From Piromyces finnis (taxonomy: Eukaryota; Neocallimastigomycota; Neocallimastigomycetes; Neocallimastigales; Neocallimastigaceae): DNA of 64,000 bases. The notes below the pieces were generated by a model. That model was given only the letters and a program-made list of their open reading frames with translations. It had not been told where the DNA came from and made no database searches. The stretch covers positions 124,001 to 188,000 of the forward strand of contig MCFH01000043.1 of assembly GCA_002104945.1 (NCBI GenBank), in the 5' to 3' direction. A program made the translations under genes and the position numbers. Every line of letters begins with the position of its first letter. Positions within the stretch are counted from its first letter, which is position 1. This document shows, piece after piece, positions 12,375-26,258 of the stretch.

Positions 12375-13279
12375 GGTAAAAAAAAATATAACACTTGCCA
12401 AAATCATTACTGGCTTATTACTATAATCAATAATAATGATGTATATCATAATAACCATAATAAAATAATAGTTGTAATAATATATATATATATTTATTAT
12501 ATTATATTATATATATATATATAATTTTTTTTTTTTTAATTTTAAAAAAAAATAATACCCAATATATACGTATATTTATTAATAATAGTATCTCTAAAAA
12601 AAAATAAAGATTATTTTAAATATAATATATATTCTGTATCAATACCCTTCCTTCTAAATAATTAATAATCCTTATTTCAAATACAAAATAAAAATAAAAT
12701 AAAATAAAAAAAAAATAATAATATTTCTAACTAATTTAAGAGTATTTTCCTATTCAAAAATACAAAAGTTTAAAATTTATAAAGAATATTTTATTTTTTT
12801 TAAAATTATATATATTTTTTATTCAATTGTTATATTTATATGTTTATTATTTTTATTATATATGTATATATTTTAAAGTACTTTATATTATTCTTTTTCC
12901 TCTGTATTAATAATTATAAAAATTTTGTATATATATAATTATTTATTATTATAAATATTATTACAGAAAAAAATTTTTATTTTTTAAAATTATTAATAGC
13001 ATTAAATTTTAAAGATTTATAGGCATGTTGAAATGGTATATATACATTACTAAATCATAAAATAAGTTATTGATATTAATATATTAATATGTAATATATT
13101 TATAATTTGATTGAATGCAAAAATGTTATTATAAAAAAATAATGAAAATAAAAGAATATCTCTACAAATAAAAGCATATAAAATGACAAAGTTCTTTTAA
13201 AAACTTTTTAATCTCTTTTAATTAAATTCCTTATATATTGAATATGTTTGTATAGTTTTCTTATTTGATCATTCTTAAA
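12375..13279. other. Intergenic region
   Basis: AT-rich sequence (including an AT dinucleotide run near 12480-12525) between the third ankyrin gene and a small minus-strand ORF. Neither strand has a supportable gene. Confidence 0.7.
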
Positions 13280-13645
13280 TTAGAGACTGTGAATAGTAAC
13301 AATCTTTTTAGTTTGTAAAATTTTAGATTTTCTAATTATGAGTTTATCGGATGTAGTAGAAAGAGTACGGCGAATAATGATTTTACGAATAATAATAGTA
13401 CTTTTGATTAATTTATTTTTCTGATTAGTTGTAGATACACCTTTTTTCGTAGAATTCGAGCCAACTTTAGTATTTTGGTTACCTTCACCATTTCCAAAAG
13501 ACATTCCGGTAGTCTCTACCAAAGATTTATCATTAATAAATTTAATGAAGAGGTATAGGATAGAGTAAACAGTGAGAAACGTAAGGAAACCTTTAAAGGT
13601 AATAAATTTCAATAAGAGTATTATAATAATTATTGTAGTTATCAT
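13280..13645 (-). CDS. Possible small single-pass membrane protein (121 aa)
   Basis: A 121-residue minus-strand ORF, starting at 13645. It opens with a strongly hydrophobic stretch (residues 1-37, rich in Ile/Leu/Phe) that could be a signal anchor. A Gly/Asn/Ser/Thr-rich linker follows (about 45-75), then a basic Lys/Arg/Ile-rich tail. Base composition here is visibly less AT-biased than the flanks, which favours coding. There is no recognisable family, no intron is apparent and no conserved neighbour supports it. It could also be a chance ORF or one exon of a larger gene. The overlapping plus-strand frame at 13572-13757 is taken to be its shadow. Confidence 0.4.
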   Translation of the reverse strand: MITTIIIIILLLKFITFKGFLTFLTVYSILYLFIKFINDKSLVETTGMSFGNGEGNQNTKVGSNSTKKGVSTTNQKNKLIKSTIIIRKIIIRRTLSTTSDKLIIRKSKILQTKKIVTIHSL

Positions 13646-14921
13646 TTTTTTAAGTTTACTAATATACAGCTTTAATTATTATTGTTGTAATTTTAAATAT
13701 AAAGTTTTTTTTTCCTTTTGTGTAAATTCAATAGAATATTTTTTATTGTTTAATTAAATTTACTTTTAAATTTGGTATATAGAGGTATATTTCATTTATT
13801 GTTTTTTTTTTATCTTTTTTAAATAAAGTTAATTTTTATTTTTTTTATGTAAGTTGGTATTATATTTTTCTCTGACATTATTTTTTTTGGTTTATTAAAA
13901 ATGTTTATCATTCTCTTTATTAACAAAGATTTCTTCTTTATCTACTTTTATATTATGTATAAAAAATAGTTTTTATATTTTTTATTTGATAATAAATAAA
14001 AAGAAAAGTGAACTTTTTTTACTCTTTAAATACTTTTTTTTTTTAATATATAAATTAAAACTTTATTTTTTTTTTTTGGTATAGTCACAAAATTTTAAAT
14101 ATTTTATTAAAATTTTAATTTAAAAAAAAAAAAATTAACTAGACTAATAATAGATATTAAAATGATTTTAATTGCTTTTTTTATATATTCATAAGATGAA
14201 TAATAAAGAAATATAATAAATTATAGTCATAATAAATAATAGATATAAGAAATATGAAATAAATATTAAATAATAATAAATAAATAAGTAATAAAATGGC
14301 TCTTAATTCTTCTTAGTCATTATTAGTTTAAAATATTTCATATTTTTAGAGTTAACTAATTATTCATTAACATTTCAACAAAATCGAGGATGTTCATTCA
14401 AAGAAATTATATTGTATAATATATTACAGTATATTAATAATATATTGAATCTTGGTTCAGTCAATAAATCAAAAAATGAAATTCTGACAATATTATAATA
14501 TATTATAATAAATTACTATAATATATTATTTGTATTGGCTTTGATCTTTACCATCAATAATTTTAATACCAAGAAAAATAAAAAAAAAAAAAAAAAAAAA
14601 AAAAGCATTCATAATTAAAAATTAGTGATATCAAAATAACGAAAAAGAAGTCGAAAAAATGGAAAGAATATGAAATATTAAAGTCACTAAATTTTAGAAA
14701 TATTTTTATTCTTATTCTTATTAATAAATATTTTTATTACTTCTTTTTTTTTTAAAAAAATGAATTTATTAGATTTTCTTTCCTTTTTGTTTTTTTTTAT
14801 ATGTTTTTTTAGATCATTTTTAGAATTTTCGGTTTTTAGGAAAAAATATTAATTTGTTTTCTGTATTTTTAAAAAAGGAAAATTAAACTAAAAATAGATG
14901 ATTGAAAAAAAATTGTTGTAA

Positions 14922-14924
<3 letters not shown>

Positions 14925-15016
<92 letters not shown>

Positions 15017-15033
15017 GTTATTATTATTATTAT
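14925..15033. repeat. (TTA)n microsatellite
   Basis: About 36 TTA units with one G substitution near 15017. Read in one frame it makes a poly-Tyr ORF that is not a gene. Confidence 0.95.
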
Positions 15034-16461
15034 AAATACCTTATTTTCAAGAATTTAATAATATCAAAATTTCGCTATTTTCTAAAATAAAGTTTAAATT
15101 ATTGAATTAAATAAAAATTAACCAATTTGATATCATTATATCTTAATCTCTCTATGATTTAAAGCAATTATTCTACATATAAAGAATTTTTAATGATGTT
15201 TCATATTAAAAAGTTTTATTTGTACTTAATTTTGGTTTAATAAAGTTTTTAAGAATTAAATATTTACAAATATTAATTATAAATTATTCAATGTTTTTAA
15301 ATAAAATAGAAAACTAAAGAAATAATATAGCATCTTAGTAACAAAAAATTTTAAGAATAATGAGATAGAATAATATAGAAAAATATTAATATACATTATC
15401 TTTAAAAAATATAAAATTGATAATTTAAAGTTTAAATTATCATTTTATAATTCAACATTTTTTAACTTTAAATAATATTTAAAAAAGAAAAAAAGTTCGA
15501 TCTTGATTAAATAATATTTTAATGTAATAAAAAAGAAAAACTTTATTAAACTAAAAGTATTATTTAATAAAAAAAACAACAAGAAAAAAAAAACATTAGA
15601 ATAAATTTTATCATAAACTTACATTAAATTCATAAATTAAAAAGTCATGATCATAATGGATTATTAAAAATTTTATTATAATAAACTATATAAAAAAAAA
15701 ACACTTTAACTTTTCAAACAATAATGTATATATAGAAATTAAAAGTTAAATTGAAAAAAAAAATAGTTTTAAAATTAATATTTAATTAAAAGAATGATAG
15801 CTAATATTCCATTATTCAAAATACATGAAAATAATATTATTTCTTTTTTCGCATTAATATTTAAAATCCTTTTATTGCAATTTTATAATTAAATCCATTG
15901 CAAGAAAGATAAGATTTAAACAAATGATAATCAAAAATCATGATGAATATAGTAATATATTAAATTTATCAATTATAATTGTAAATAATAATGTTTATTT
16001 ATGATCCTTATTAGAAAAAGAGAAAATAGCAATAATTAATTCAAATAAGTTCATTAAAAGAATTACATTCAGAAGATCACAACCACAATAAAAAAAATAT
16101 TTCATCTTTTTATTTAATGCACTATGAATTTATAATAGTATCCAACTAAAATAATTAAGATTACAAAAAAATATGCTTTGAAATTTTTTAATTCCTTTAT
16201 AAGGCTTAAATAATGATATTAATAGGATTGGCTTCATTATAATTGTTTAAATTAAATTTACTGCTAGTCGTTAATCATGGAAAAATGGCACTTAACTAAA
16301 TAATATTAAAAGAAGGAATCTTTTCTTTCAGATAAAATATTTAAAAAATTTAATATATTAAAAAAGAACCATTAATTTCAGCCAAAATATATAAAACAAT
16401 CTAACATTTACCCAACAATGATTTCATTAATATATAAAATTGATTATAATTATTAATGAAT

Positions 16462-16464
<3 letters not shown>

Positions 16465-16502
<38 letters not shown>
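16465..16502. repeat. Poly(A) run, 38 bases
   Basis: An uninterrupted A homopolymer in the intergenic region, with no flanking duplication or recognisable retroposed body. Confidence 0.9.
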
Positions 16503-16504
<2 letters not shown>

Positions 16505-17565
16505 AATATTTTATTAGTATTTAAAACATTGAAAAAAAACTAATAACTACATATTGTAAAATATTTATCCAATACTATCTACATTTTATTTCTTATAATG
16601 TAAATATATACAAATCTTTATTTTTTTTAAATTTTAAGTAAAAGATTTATTCCTGAAATAAAAATGGTATTTAATATTATCATAATTTATTTGATAGTCT
16701 AATTTTATTAAAACATATCATCTAATCCCTTAAATTCTATAATAATTGCATCTTTTTTATAAAAAAAAATCAACAAAAAATACAAAATAAAAGTTTATCT
16801 TTAATTTTATGTCTTTATTTATATATAATAATATAATATTTTCTTATCCAGTTATTTATTATTATTTATTTTAATATTTTAATTAATATAAATTGGATAC
16901 ATTCATTAATAAAAAAAATAAAATTTCATATTTTAATAAAATATATAATATTAAAATATATACTAAGTTTAATAATTATATTTGTATATAATTATTATTA
17001 ATAATGTATAATTAAATTTTTAAATACTCTTTTATTATTATAAATACTTAACAAACTCTCTATTTCTTTCTATCACTTTAATATTAATGTTTAATATTTA
17101 ATAAATTTAAAAATCATAAAGAGCAAATTTTTTACTGCTTTATCAAATGAAATAATAAGATTCTTTTGTTTTAGAGAAAGTGTATAATATATATATATAT
17201 ATGAAAATAATAATTTCAATTATTTCTTTATTTAGGGTTAAAAAAAAATACAGTATATTTTATTTACAGGATTATATATAAAAATGATAATAATTAAGTT
17301 TTTCAGTAAATTTTTAAACTTTATTACTTTATATACTGTTTTTTTTAAAAAAAAAAAAAAATCATATTTTAGTACAAAGAATTTCTAAATTATTTAAATA
17401 TTTTCTAATTCATTCTTAAAATATAATATAACCAAAAATATATTAAAAAAAATTTTTTAAACTATCTATTTAACCAGCATTGCAAAATAATAAAATATAA
17501 ATATTTACTTTAATCTCTGTTAATGAATACTTAAATACTTATATTAATTATAAAAAAAAAACAAT

Positions 17566-20500
17566 ATGTATAATGCTATCAACGTAATATTAAACAATTT
17601 TTATCTTTTGATTTTTCTAAATATATCACTGATACTTATATCCCAAAAAGTAAAAGCAACTTCTATTAAAAATGAATATGATCTTAACAATATTATAAAG
17701 AAAAAGGATCAATCCAATTTAATATTAAATATTGATTCAAATATTAATATTTCAAGTAATATATCTATAATGAATTCATTTCAAAAAATATCGTTTATTG
17801 GAAATGATAAAGATTCCTCTGTATTAAAATTTACCAATAAAAATTATAAAATATATTTTTCTGAAAATGTAAAAGAGATTGAAATAATAAATATAACACT
17901 TTATGGAAATTTGCAATTTAATAATAATATTATAATCAACTTAAATTCTACTTCAATTAATGGAAATATTTATTCGAATTCTAATAAAAAGGATGGTTAT
18001 ATAAATATATCAAATGTTACATATAGAGCAACTTCAGTTTCAACAGATTATTGTGTTGATTTGAGTGGAAATATTGAAATTGATAATTCTCTATTTTTTG
18101 GTAGTACCTTATGTGGGTTAAGATTATTTAATTTCAACGGATTAAATAAATATTATTTAAAAATAAAAGATACATATTTTAATGGAGAATATAAATGTTC
18201 TTGCCTAAGTATTAACAGGGCAAATGATGTAAATATATATTCCAGTTCATTTGAAAATGGATACAATTCAGAACTCAATTATGGAGGGTCAATAATAATT
18301 TTTTATTTTATAATTTATTATTCTATAATAGTTTTGCATATATGTTAATTTTTTATATTAATTTTAATTTATATGATAGTGGTGGCATTTATATTATTGA
18401 TTCAAAAATCTTTATTCAATATTGTACATTTAAAAATATATTTAGTGAAAAAAATGGAGGAGTACTACATATTGATAATGCTTTATCATTTACAGCTGAT
18501 CATATAGATGTTTATAATTCTACCTCAGTTAATTGTGTAAATAAAAAAAAAGTATAATATACTTTTAATTCAATTAATAATATTAGTAATATGATAAAAA
18601 ATTAAATATTTTTTTAAAGGGAAGTATGGCTTATATCACTACCGAATATGAAAATAATTCAGAATTAGTTTTTAAAAATTTTAGACAATTTGATACAGGA
18701 ATTGAAAAAGAAATTTTGGATGGAGGGACAATTATGATGTATTATTAATATTAAAATAATTTTAAATGTAAAATTACTTTTATATATTATATGTAATAAT
18801 TATTTTATATAAATATATAATTATTTTGATCATTTTCATTTAGTTTAAAAAAAAATGCAAAAGTAAGTATAGATAACTATTACGCTGAAAATATAATAAG
18901 TAATCATTGTGCAAATGCTTTTACTTTAGAAGATCATTCTAAAATTCTTGTCAAGTAATGATTATTAAAATAAATTATAAAAATTGAATAAAGCCTTTTT
19001 TTTTCTAATGTCTAAATAATTTTTTAGGAATATTTATATAAGTAATATTAGAACAAATTGTTGGGATAGTGTATTCATAAATACAGTTAATTCAAAAAAT
19101 GTTAATATCAGAGCAGTAAATGTCACTATTAATGAAGCCTATCAGGTTAAAGATGAAGCTGGATTACTATTATGGTTAAATGATAATTCTCAAGCTAATT
19201 TAACAGAGTATAAATTGATAATAATTATTTATATATAGTAAATGATATCATAAATTCAAAAAAAAAGTTTTATTTTAATATTTATATCATAAATATATTA
19301 AATTAAAAATAGTATAAAAGTTATTAATTCTGGTGGTAAAAACACAAGGTAATAACACTATATTATGAAATAAATAATTTAACATATAATATTGTAAATT
19401 TTTCAACTAAGTGTCAAAAAAAAAAAAAAAAAAAAAAAAAACAATAAGATTAATATATGGATCTAGTGAATGCCCTGTAACAATTGATAACTTAGAAGTA
19501 AAGAATTTTAAATCAAATACCTACCAAGAATTCATAGTAATATATACTATTTCCAAAGAAAAAGGTTTAAATTAATAATTATATATTTATATATATAAAT
19601 ATATATATATATTCTCATTTTTTAACAAATTATTGGGCTTATATATATATTATGATACAAATTATTAGCCTATTTACATATGAATAATATAAAATTGGAT
19701 AATGTACAAATAGAAGGATGTGAATATTTAAATATATTAATATTATAAAATAATTATTTCAATGATAACATTAATCCTTATATAATAAATAAAATTATAT
19801 TAGCTCTAATTAGAACAACAAATTATTTGGATGTGACATTAACAAATTCTGAGGTAATAAAATTAAAGTTAATTTAATAAAACCATCGTAAAATTCTAAT
19901 TTATATAATTATTTTGTATTATAATAATTAGATAATAAATGTTAATTTATGTCATAATAGAAATGACGAAGAATGCAATATTAAAAAATCCTTATCTATG
20001 GAGGAATTAAAAACAAGTCTTGCATTTATAGGAAGAGAATCAATGATAACAATTACTAACACAACATTTAATAATATATATGGAAGTAAATATCTTTTAT
20101 TATTGAAAACAAAATAAAAGAATAACAAATACATATTCATATATATTTATCTATTATTAAAATATATAATACAATCAAAAAACAATAAATTAATCATTTA
20201 ACATTAAATTATAGATAGAGGATTTGCAATAGGTGATTCAGGAAAAATTATGATGCATAATAATACATTTAGCAATTGTCATTTTGATAATGGAATTATA
20301 GAAGTTGATACAAATAATTTTATTAATGGAAACTATTATATTGAGAACACTAATTTTTATAATAATACCTCTACAAAAGGGCCTATTTTAAATATTAAAA
20401 GTTTTGGAAAGGAAGATATTAAAGAAGAATCTAAAAAAAAACTGGATGATGAAGAATTTACAAATAATATATTAATTAAAAATTCAGTATTTAAAAATAA

Positions 20501-23095
20501 TTCGGCATCAGAACTGGGTGGTGTTATATACTCTATTAGTTCTAACTCCAATAGATATATTAACTTTGATCATTGTGAATTTATAAATAACATTGCACGT
20601 ATCGGTAATATATGCTTTAGTTTAAATAAGAATAGTGAACCTGAATTTTCCAATGCAGATATTATAAAAAATATGAAAGGAATCGCAACAAATCCAACTA
20701 AAATAGCATTATCTGATGATTATGATATAAAAATTAACTCTGGTGATAAAATTCCATCTGGTTTATCTTGTAAAAAAAATATATTAATTTAATTATTATT
20801 TATAATAGTTTCAATAATTATTATTAAATTTCAATTTATATTACATTTTTGTTATATAGGCAAGATGTATGATGATTATAATAATGGTATGTATTTTTTA
20901 ATATAGTATATAATTATAAAATTATTATTTCAAACCATTATTTCATTATTTTTAAAATTCTAAATAAAATATTTTATTAATATCTAATAAATATTTAATA
21001 TAATATAAATAAAGAAATATTGTTTGATACAGATATATCAAATTTTAATATTAATAATATGGTATCATTCAATATTGAAACCTCTGATGATTATAATGTT
21101 GAACTATATGGTCAAACAAAGTCATATTGTTGGAATGATAAATGTGAATTTCCATCATTTAAAGGTAAATATAAATTTTCCTAAAATATTTTATCTTTAT
21201 TTTCATGTTATATAATCAATATTATTCAATTTTTTATTTATTATACTAATCGATATACTTTTTATTATACTGTGAATGTAGTTATAGGAAATCCGGGTCA
21301 TAATAGAAGAATAAAATTTACGATTGTTACATTTGGTATATTAAATAAATATTATAATTATGAAATAATGACTTTTGAATACAAATATTAAATATAATAT
21401 ATATACTAAAAAAAAAATACAAAAGGCAAATATAATACTTTTGAAAATAATTCCATTGATTTAAATTTTCAAATCAAAGAATGTAATAGTTCTTACATAT
21501 ATCAATATATTGATAGTCCAAGATTAAAGTCATGGTAAATAATATATTTAATAATATAAATTAATAATTACTTTTATAAATATGTTTACAATCATAATAT
21601 TAATATTGTTTAAATAAATTATAGTTATAAACCTACATGCAGTCCTTCATGCAATAATAGAGGGGAATGTGTAAATATGAATGTTTGTAATTGTGAAAAA
21701 ACATTATTCACAGGAACTTATTGTAATGAACATTACCGGTTACTACGAAATAAAACGATTGATCTATCCTTAAGAACTATTATATATATCTTATTTATTC
21801 TATCTTTTATCATAATGATAATGTTGTTTATATACAGAAATAATCCAATAATTAAACCTGGTAAAATATATATTTTTTTAATAATCTCAATAATATACAT
21901 ATTACTTGTAATTATTAAAAGCTATTTTATAATATATATATATATATATATATATACAGCTGCATTTGATTTAATGCTAATTATTTTAGTTGGAATAATG
22001 ATAAACTTAATTTATGCACTCTTATTAACCATAGAAAAATCACCTCTTAACTGCTATAGTCAATATATATTAAGCAATATTGTAAGTGTCTTATTAATGA
22101 ATTTTAATTAAATATTTTTTTACATAAATTATAAAATTATTCTTATTATTAATATTATTATATATATTATATAATTAGGGATTCTCATTAGTATTTGTTA
22201 CTATCTTAGTAAAACTATTCAGAATATATAGAATGTAATATATATATTCTATATTTTTAATTATAATTTCATATTTATATTTCTGGAAAAATATTATTAT
22301 TTACTAATTTAAAATAAAATATTAAAAAGTTTTTGCTTTCACCCAGGAACAGTTCGAATAATGAAACAATCAACAACATATATAGTAATTTTTTCATATA
22401 TATCCTTTTACATAATTATTAGTATTATTTTTATCTTCTGTAATGGAATAAAATTAGATTTAAGGTTAACAGACGATTTTAAAGAATATAAGAAATGTAC
22501 ATTACCAAAAATTAATATATTATGGTAAGAATTTATCTATACAACAAACAATATACTATTATATACATATTATTATATACATATTATAAATACATTATAA
22601 TTTAATTTTTTTAAAAACAAAGTATAATGTTAAATTTCTTTGTGCTGGCTATTAGTTGTTTAATATCTTATGCTATTAGAGCAGTTGACGAAAAATATAA
22701 AGAAGTACACTTTTTATCAAATATTTTTAAACATATTTATTAATGAAATAATAAATGTAATATTAATACTATTTTTTTAATTACTAGAATTTAGCAATAC
22801 CTGTATATGTATACATTTTATTTACAACAATTACTCAAATAGTCAATTTTAATGATGAAATTTCAATTGTAGTTCAAGATTTTTTAGAAACCCTTGGGAC
22901 AATAATATACACTTCAGTAACATTATTATTTTTATATATATTTAAATTTTATAAAATATATATAATAAAATCAATTGAAAAAGAAAGCGTGTCAAAGCAT
23001 TCAATATATAGTTCTGATAATAATATAACATTTACACTTAAGTCAAAGTCTTTAGCTACATTAATGTCTAATCAAAAAAATCTATCATCAAATTC

Positions 23096-23130
<35 letters not shown>

Positions 23131-23207
23131 GTAATAATTTATGGAAATCTAAATCAATAAATGTTATTCCATATAGATATACTGATCATAATGTCGTTTA
23201 TATATAA
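17566..23207 (+). CDS. Beta-helix/EGF ectodomain class C-like 7TM receptor, multi-exon
   Basis: Exons: 17566-18287, 18380-18536, 18620-18738, 18844-18954, 19028-19207, 19313-19348, 19449-19564, 19669-19719, 19804-19853, 19932-20085, 20215-20769, 20860-20886, 21015-21164, 21282-21335, 21426-21534, 21625-21860, 21960-22081, 22179-22234, 22330-22524, 22623-22704, 22788-23207; about 1,233 residues, phases continuous. A signal peptide (about 1-32) precedes some 830 residues of Asn/Ile-rich beta-helix-like coils (repeated N-x-x-F-x-N and G-G-x-I/V-x-I patterns). A Cys-rich EGF-like module (about 864-901) follows, then seven TM helices. The third TM carries the class C (7tm_3) pattern G-F-S-L...R-I-Y-R-I. 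The cytoplasmic tail is Ser-rich with a poly-Asn run. This suggests a plasma-membrane receptor with a large surface ectodomain; the ligand is unknown. The intron at 19720-19803 is less certain: if retained it brings an in-frame TAA at 19746. Confidence 0.85.
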
Positions 23208-24453
23208 CCATTTACTGAAGCAGCTAAGATTCATGTAATTTATTTATAAAAAAAAACATTTAGAATACTAGCTATCGGTTATGATAGTCATTCTTTATAT
23301 ATATATATAAAAAGATATACATCATTTTCTCTATTATAATTTTCAATACTATTATATAAAACTTTAATAATAGTTTTTATGATATTGTTCATAAAAAATA
23401 AATAATTACATATAATAGATAGTTATATAATAAAATAAAAATCAATGCTTTATTCTCTCATGCATATTAATGCTCATAAATATTGTAATAATTTAAAATA
23501 AATAAACTTGTTTTTAATATATGTATGATACATTTATATCTATGAAAGTGGCTAGAAAGATTATATGTCAAATTATATTGTAGGTAACTTGTGTAAATAA
23601 TTAATAATCAAACTTTCTGGATAATATTTATCATTCCATTATTAATATGATAAAAAATAATTATTGATCAAATAAATTTAATTACTACTTTCACAATAAA
23701 ACTACATTTTATTTATTTAATAAAGTTTAGTAATATAATAAAAATATGTTTAACTTTTAATTTTTTTTTTATCTTTACAAAATAATTCATATATATGAGA
23801 AATAAAGATAATACAAAATAAAAATATATTCCATTAAAAAAGAAGTATATTTCTTACTTACAAAAAAAAATAAAAAAAGAAAGAAAGAAAATCTACAAAA
23901 AATATATTTATTTATTAATTTATTTTCTTATTCTACTTATTTACTATAATAAGAAATAATTTATTTCAATTATTACTTTATAAAATTAAATAAAAATATC
24001 TATTAAATAAATTGTAATAAGAATTTCAAATTTTAATGATTACAATATAACAATAGTTTTAAGCCTTCAAAAAACTTTTTATTGTTGTTGTTATTCTAAC
24101 TAAGTTTTTTTTTTTTTTTTTTTTTTTTTTAATAATCAAAATATAAATTTAAATTACACATTTTCTTATAAAAAGAATTAATTTATTCTTATAGAATTGT
24201 TAGAATAACATTAATAAATATAAAAATCATAATTAAAATATTATTAATGGTATTACAATAAAATATACAAGAAAATAATAAACTTCATTAAACCAAAATT
24301 TAAACCTTGAAATAAAGAAGATTAATTATCTTTAAAAAAATATATATAAAAATATAAAGAAAGACAAAACATTAAACTAAATATTATAAAAATTTAAAAA
24401 TAATAAATAAATACCTTTTTTAAATTAAAAATTAAAATAATATAACATAAGAA
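23208..24453. other. Intergenic region
   Basis: AT-rich sequence between the receptor and the TBC gene, with a poly(T) run near 24105-24130. No gene is supported. Confidence 0.7.
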
Positions 24454-26258
24454 ATGGCAACAACAGCCGAAGATTTCAGGGAATTATTAAATGCCGAAAC
24501 TCATATTGATATGGAAAAATTAAGGCAATTTTCAAAACATGGTATTCCGGATGAAGTAACTTTCAAAATAATATATATCAATAAAATATATAGATATAAG
24601 ATTTATAGATATATGCTATATACAATATGATATAAACAACATTTTTTTTTTCTTTGTAAAAAGAAAAAAATATAAAATGAAAAATAAAAATAAACAGTTA
24701 AATATACATTATAGAATTTCAAATCATTTTAATAACAAATATAAAACTATTATTGAAAAAATCTTTTTTTTATAATAAATATATTAATAAAATTTTTTAA
24801 ATAATATATTATTCAATAATGATAATGATAATAATAGGTAAGAGGTGATGCATGGAAATATTTATTAGGTGTTGAACAGCCAAATAAATGTAAGATAAAC
24901 TAGAAATTATCAATAATGTATTTTATAAAAAAAAAAAACAAGTTTCAATTTTTCATTAATACTTAATATAATAAATTTTTAATAATTTAAAAAGCTAATG
25001 AACTTTCTGTACTAAAAACAAAATATGAAACTTATAAACAATATGATAAAATAAATAACGAATTATTAAAACCAATAAGAGGAGAAGCTTCAAGATATAA
25101 TAGAAGTAAAGAAAAGTTTTTTAAATCAAAAAATCTTTCTTCTACCTTAGAAAATGTCATTTCTATATATATAGATCATAATCGTACTGTAGATTATAAT
25201 CCAGCTTTTATCCACTTATGCGGACCATTTGTATATTCTTATGATGATGAATATGATGTATATTATAGCTTCGAAAGACTTATGATACTTTTAGGTATAA
25301 TTTAAAAATTTAGAAATTAATTATCTTTATTAAATAATATATATATTATCATCAAAAAATATTAATCCATTACTACGTTTAATAATGCTTGTTTTTTATA
25401 CTTTATTTATATTAAAATAGATGAATATAATACTTTTCATGATATAAATGAAAGATTAGCTAGATTTTTGATGAGATTTAGAATGATATTACCAGATTTA
25501 TATAATCATTTTGAAGAAGAAGAAGTTGATTTTAAAGAATGGACCTCTTCATGGTAGTTTTATGATTCTAATAATATATAATATTATAATAATAATAATA
25601 ATATAAAACATATGATTAATATAAAACAAAATAAAATGATAATAAAAGGTTAAAATATTTGCTCGCTAAAGAATTACCATTAGATTGTTTAGTAAGATTG
25701 TGGGGTATGTATATCAAAAAAAAATTTATTAATAATTCATAAATATTTCATAAATTACTATTTCTAATTTTTTTTTATTATTATTACAACTGATTTTTCA
25801 TAATTACTAGATACTTACTTTTCAATTGAAGAAGGTTTTGACTTACATTTTTATGTTTGCTTAGGTATTTAATATGATAGGGATAATAAACATAATAATA
25901 ATAAAATTAAATAGTAATAAGTAATTCAACTTTTTTTATTGATATTTTATTAAATGGTATTATATATATAATGATATTATAATTATAATAATATAGCTAT
26001 ATTAAAATACTTTAAAGAAGCATTAGAAGAATGTGAATGTTCAGAAATTAGAGCATTGCTATTACGTCTACCATCTATGGATATGGATAAAGTAAATTAA
26101 AACAATAATATTTTTACTTACTTCAATAATTATATATAAATAATAATTTATTAATATATATATTGATATATATATATTTATTTATAAAATAGATTATTTC
26201 ACAAGCATTTACTATTAAGAATGAAATTATGGCAGAACAATTTTTAGATCCATACTAA
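24454..26258 (+). CDS. TBC-domain (RabGAP-like) protein, 8 exons, 285 aa
   Basis: Exons: 24454-24555, 24838-24889, 24995-25294, 25421-25553, 25649-25704, 25811-25864, 25997-26091, 26193-26258, giving 285 residues in continuous frame. The fold is nearly all TBC: R-G-D-A-W-K-Y-L-L-G near residue 36, a possible Arg finger in I-R-G-E-A-S-R (Arg85), a long-helix block with F-x-L-M-R-F-R, then W-L-K-Y-L-L and a closing R-L-W-D-T-Y-F motif. TBC proteins stimulate GTP hydrolysis by Rab GTPases. The Gln-finger position, normally Y-x-Q, reads Y-N-P at 119-121, so it may be a non-canonical GAP. There is no N-terminal PH/PTB or C-terminal extension. The first intron (282 bp) is the longest. It ends in F-L-D-P-Y and an AATAAA occurs just after the stop. 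Confidence 0.88.

Larger units (their letters stand above)
13646..17565. other. Gene-free AT-rich region (3.9 kb)
   Basis: No gene is supported. It contains a poly(A) run (14580-14604), a TTA microsatellite (14925-15033, producing an artefactual poly-Tyr ORF), a 38-base poly(A) run (16465-16502) and otherwise featureless AT-rich DNA leading into the receptor gene. Confidence 0.7.

Noticed and set aside
14902-15090. 62-codon poly-Tyr ORF
   Set aside because: It is a TTA microsatellite read in one frame, without flanking coding sequence.
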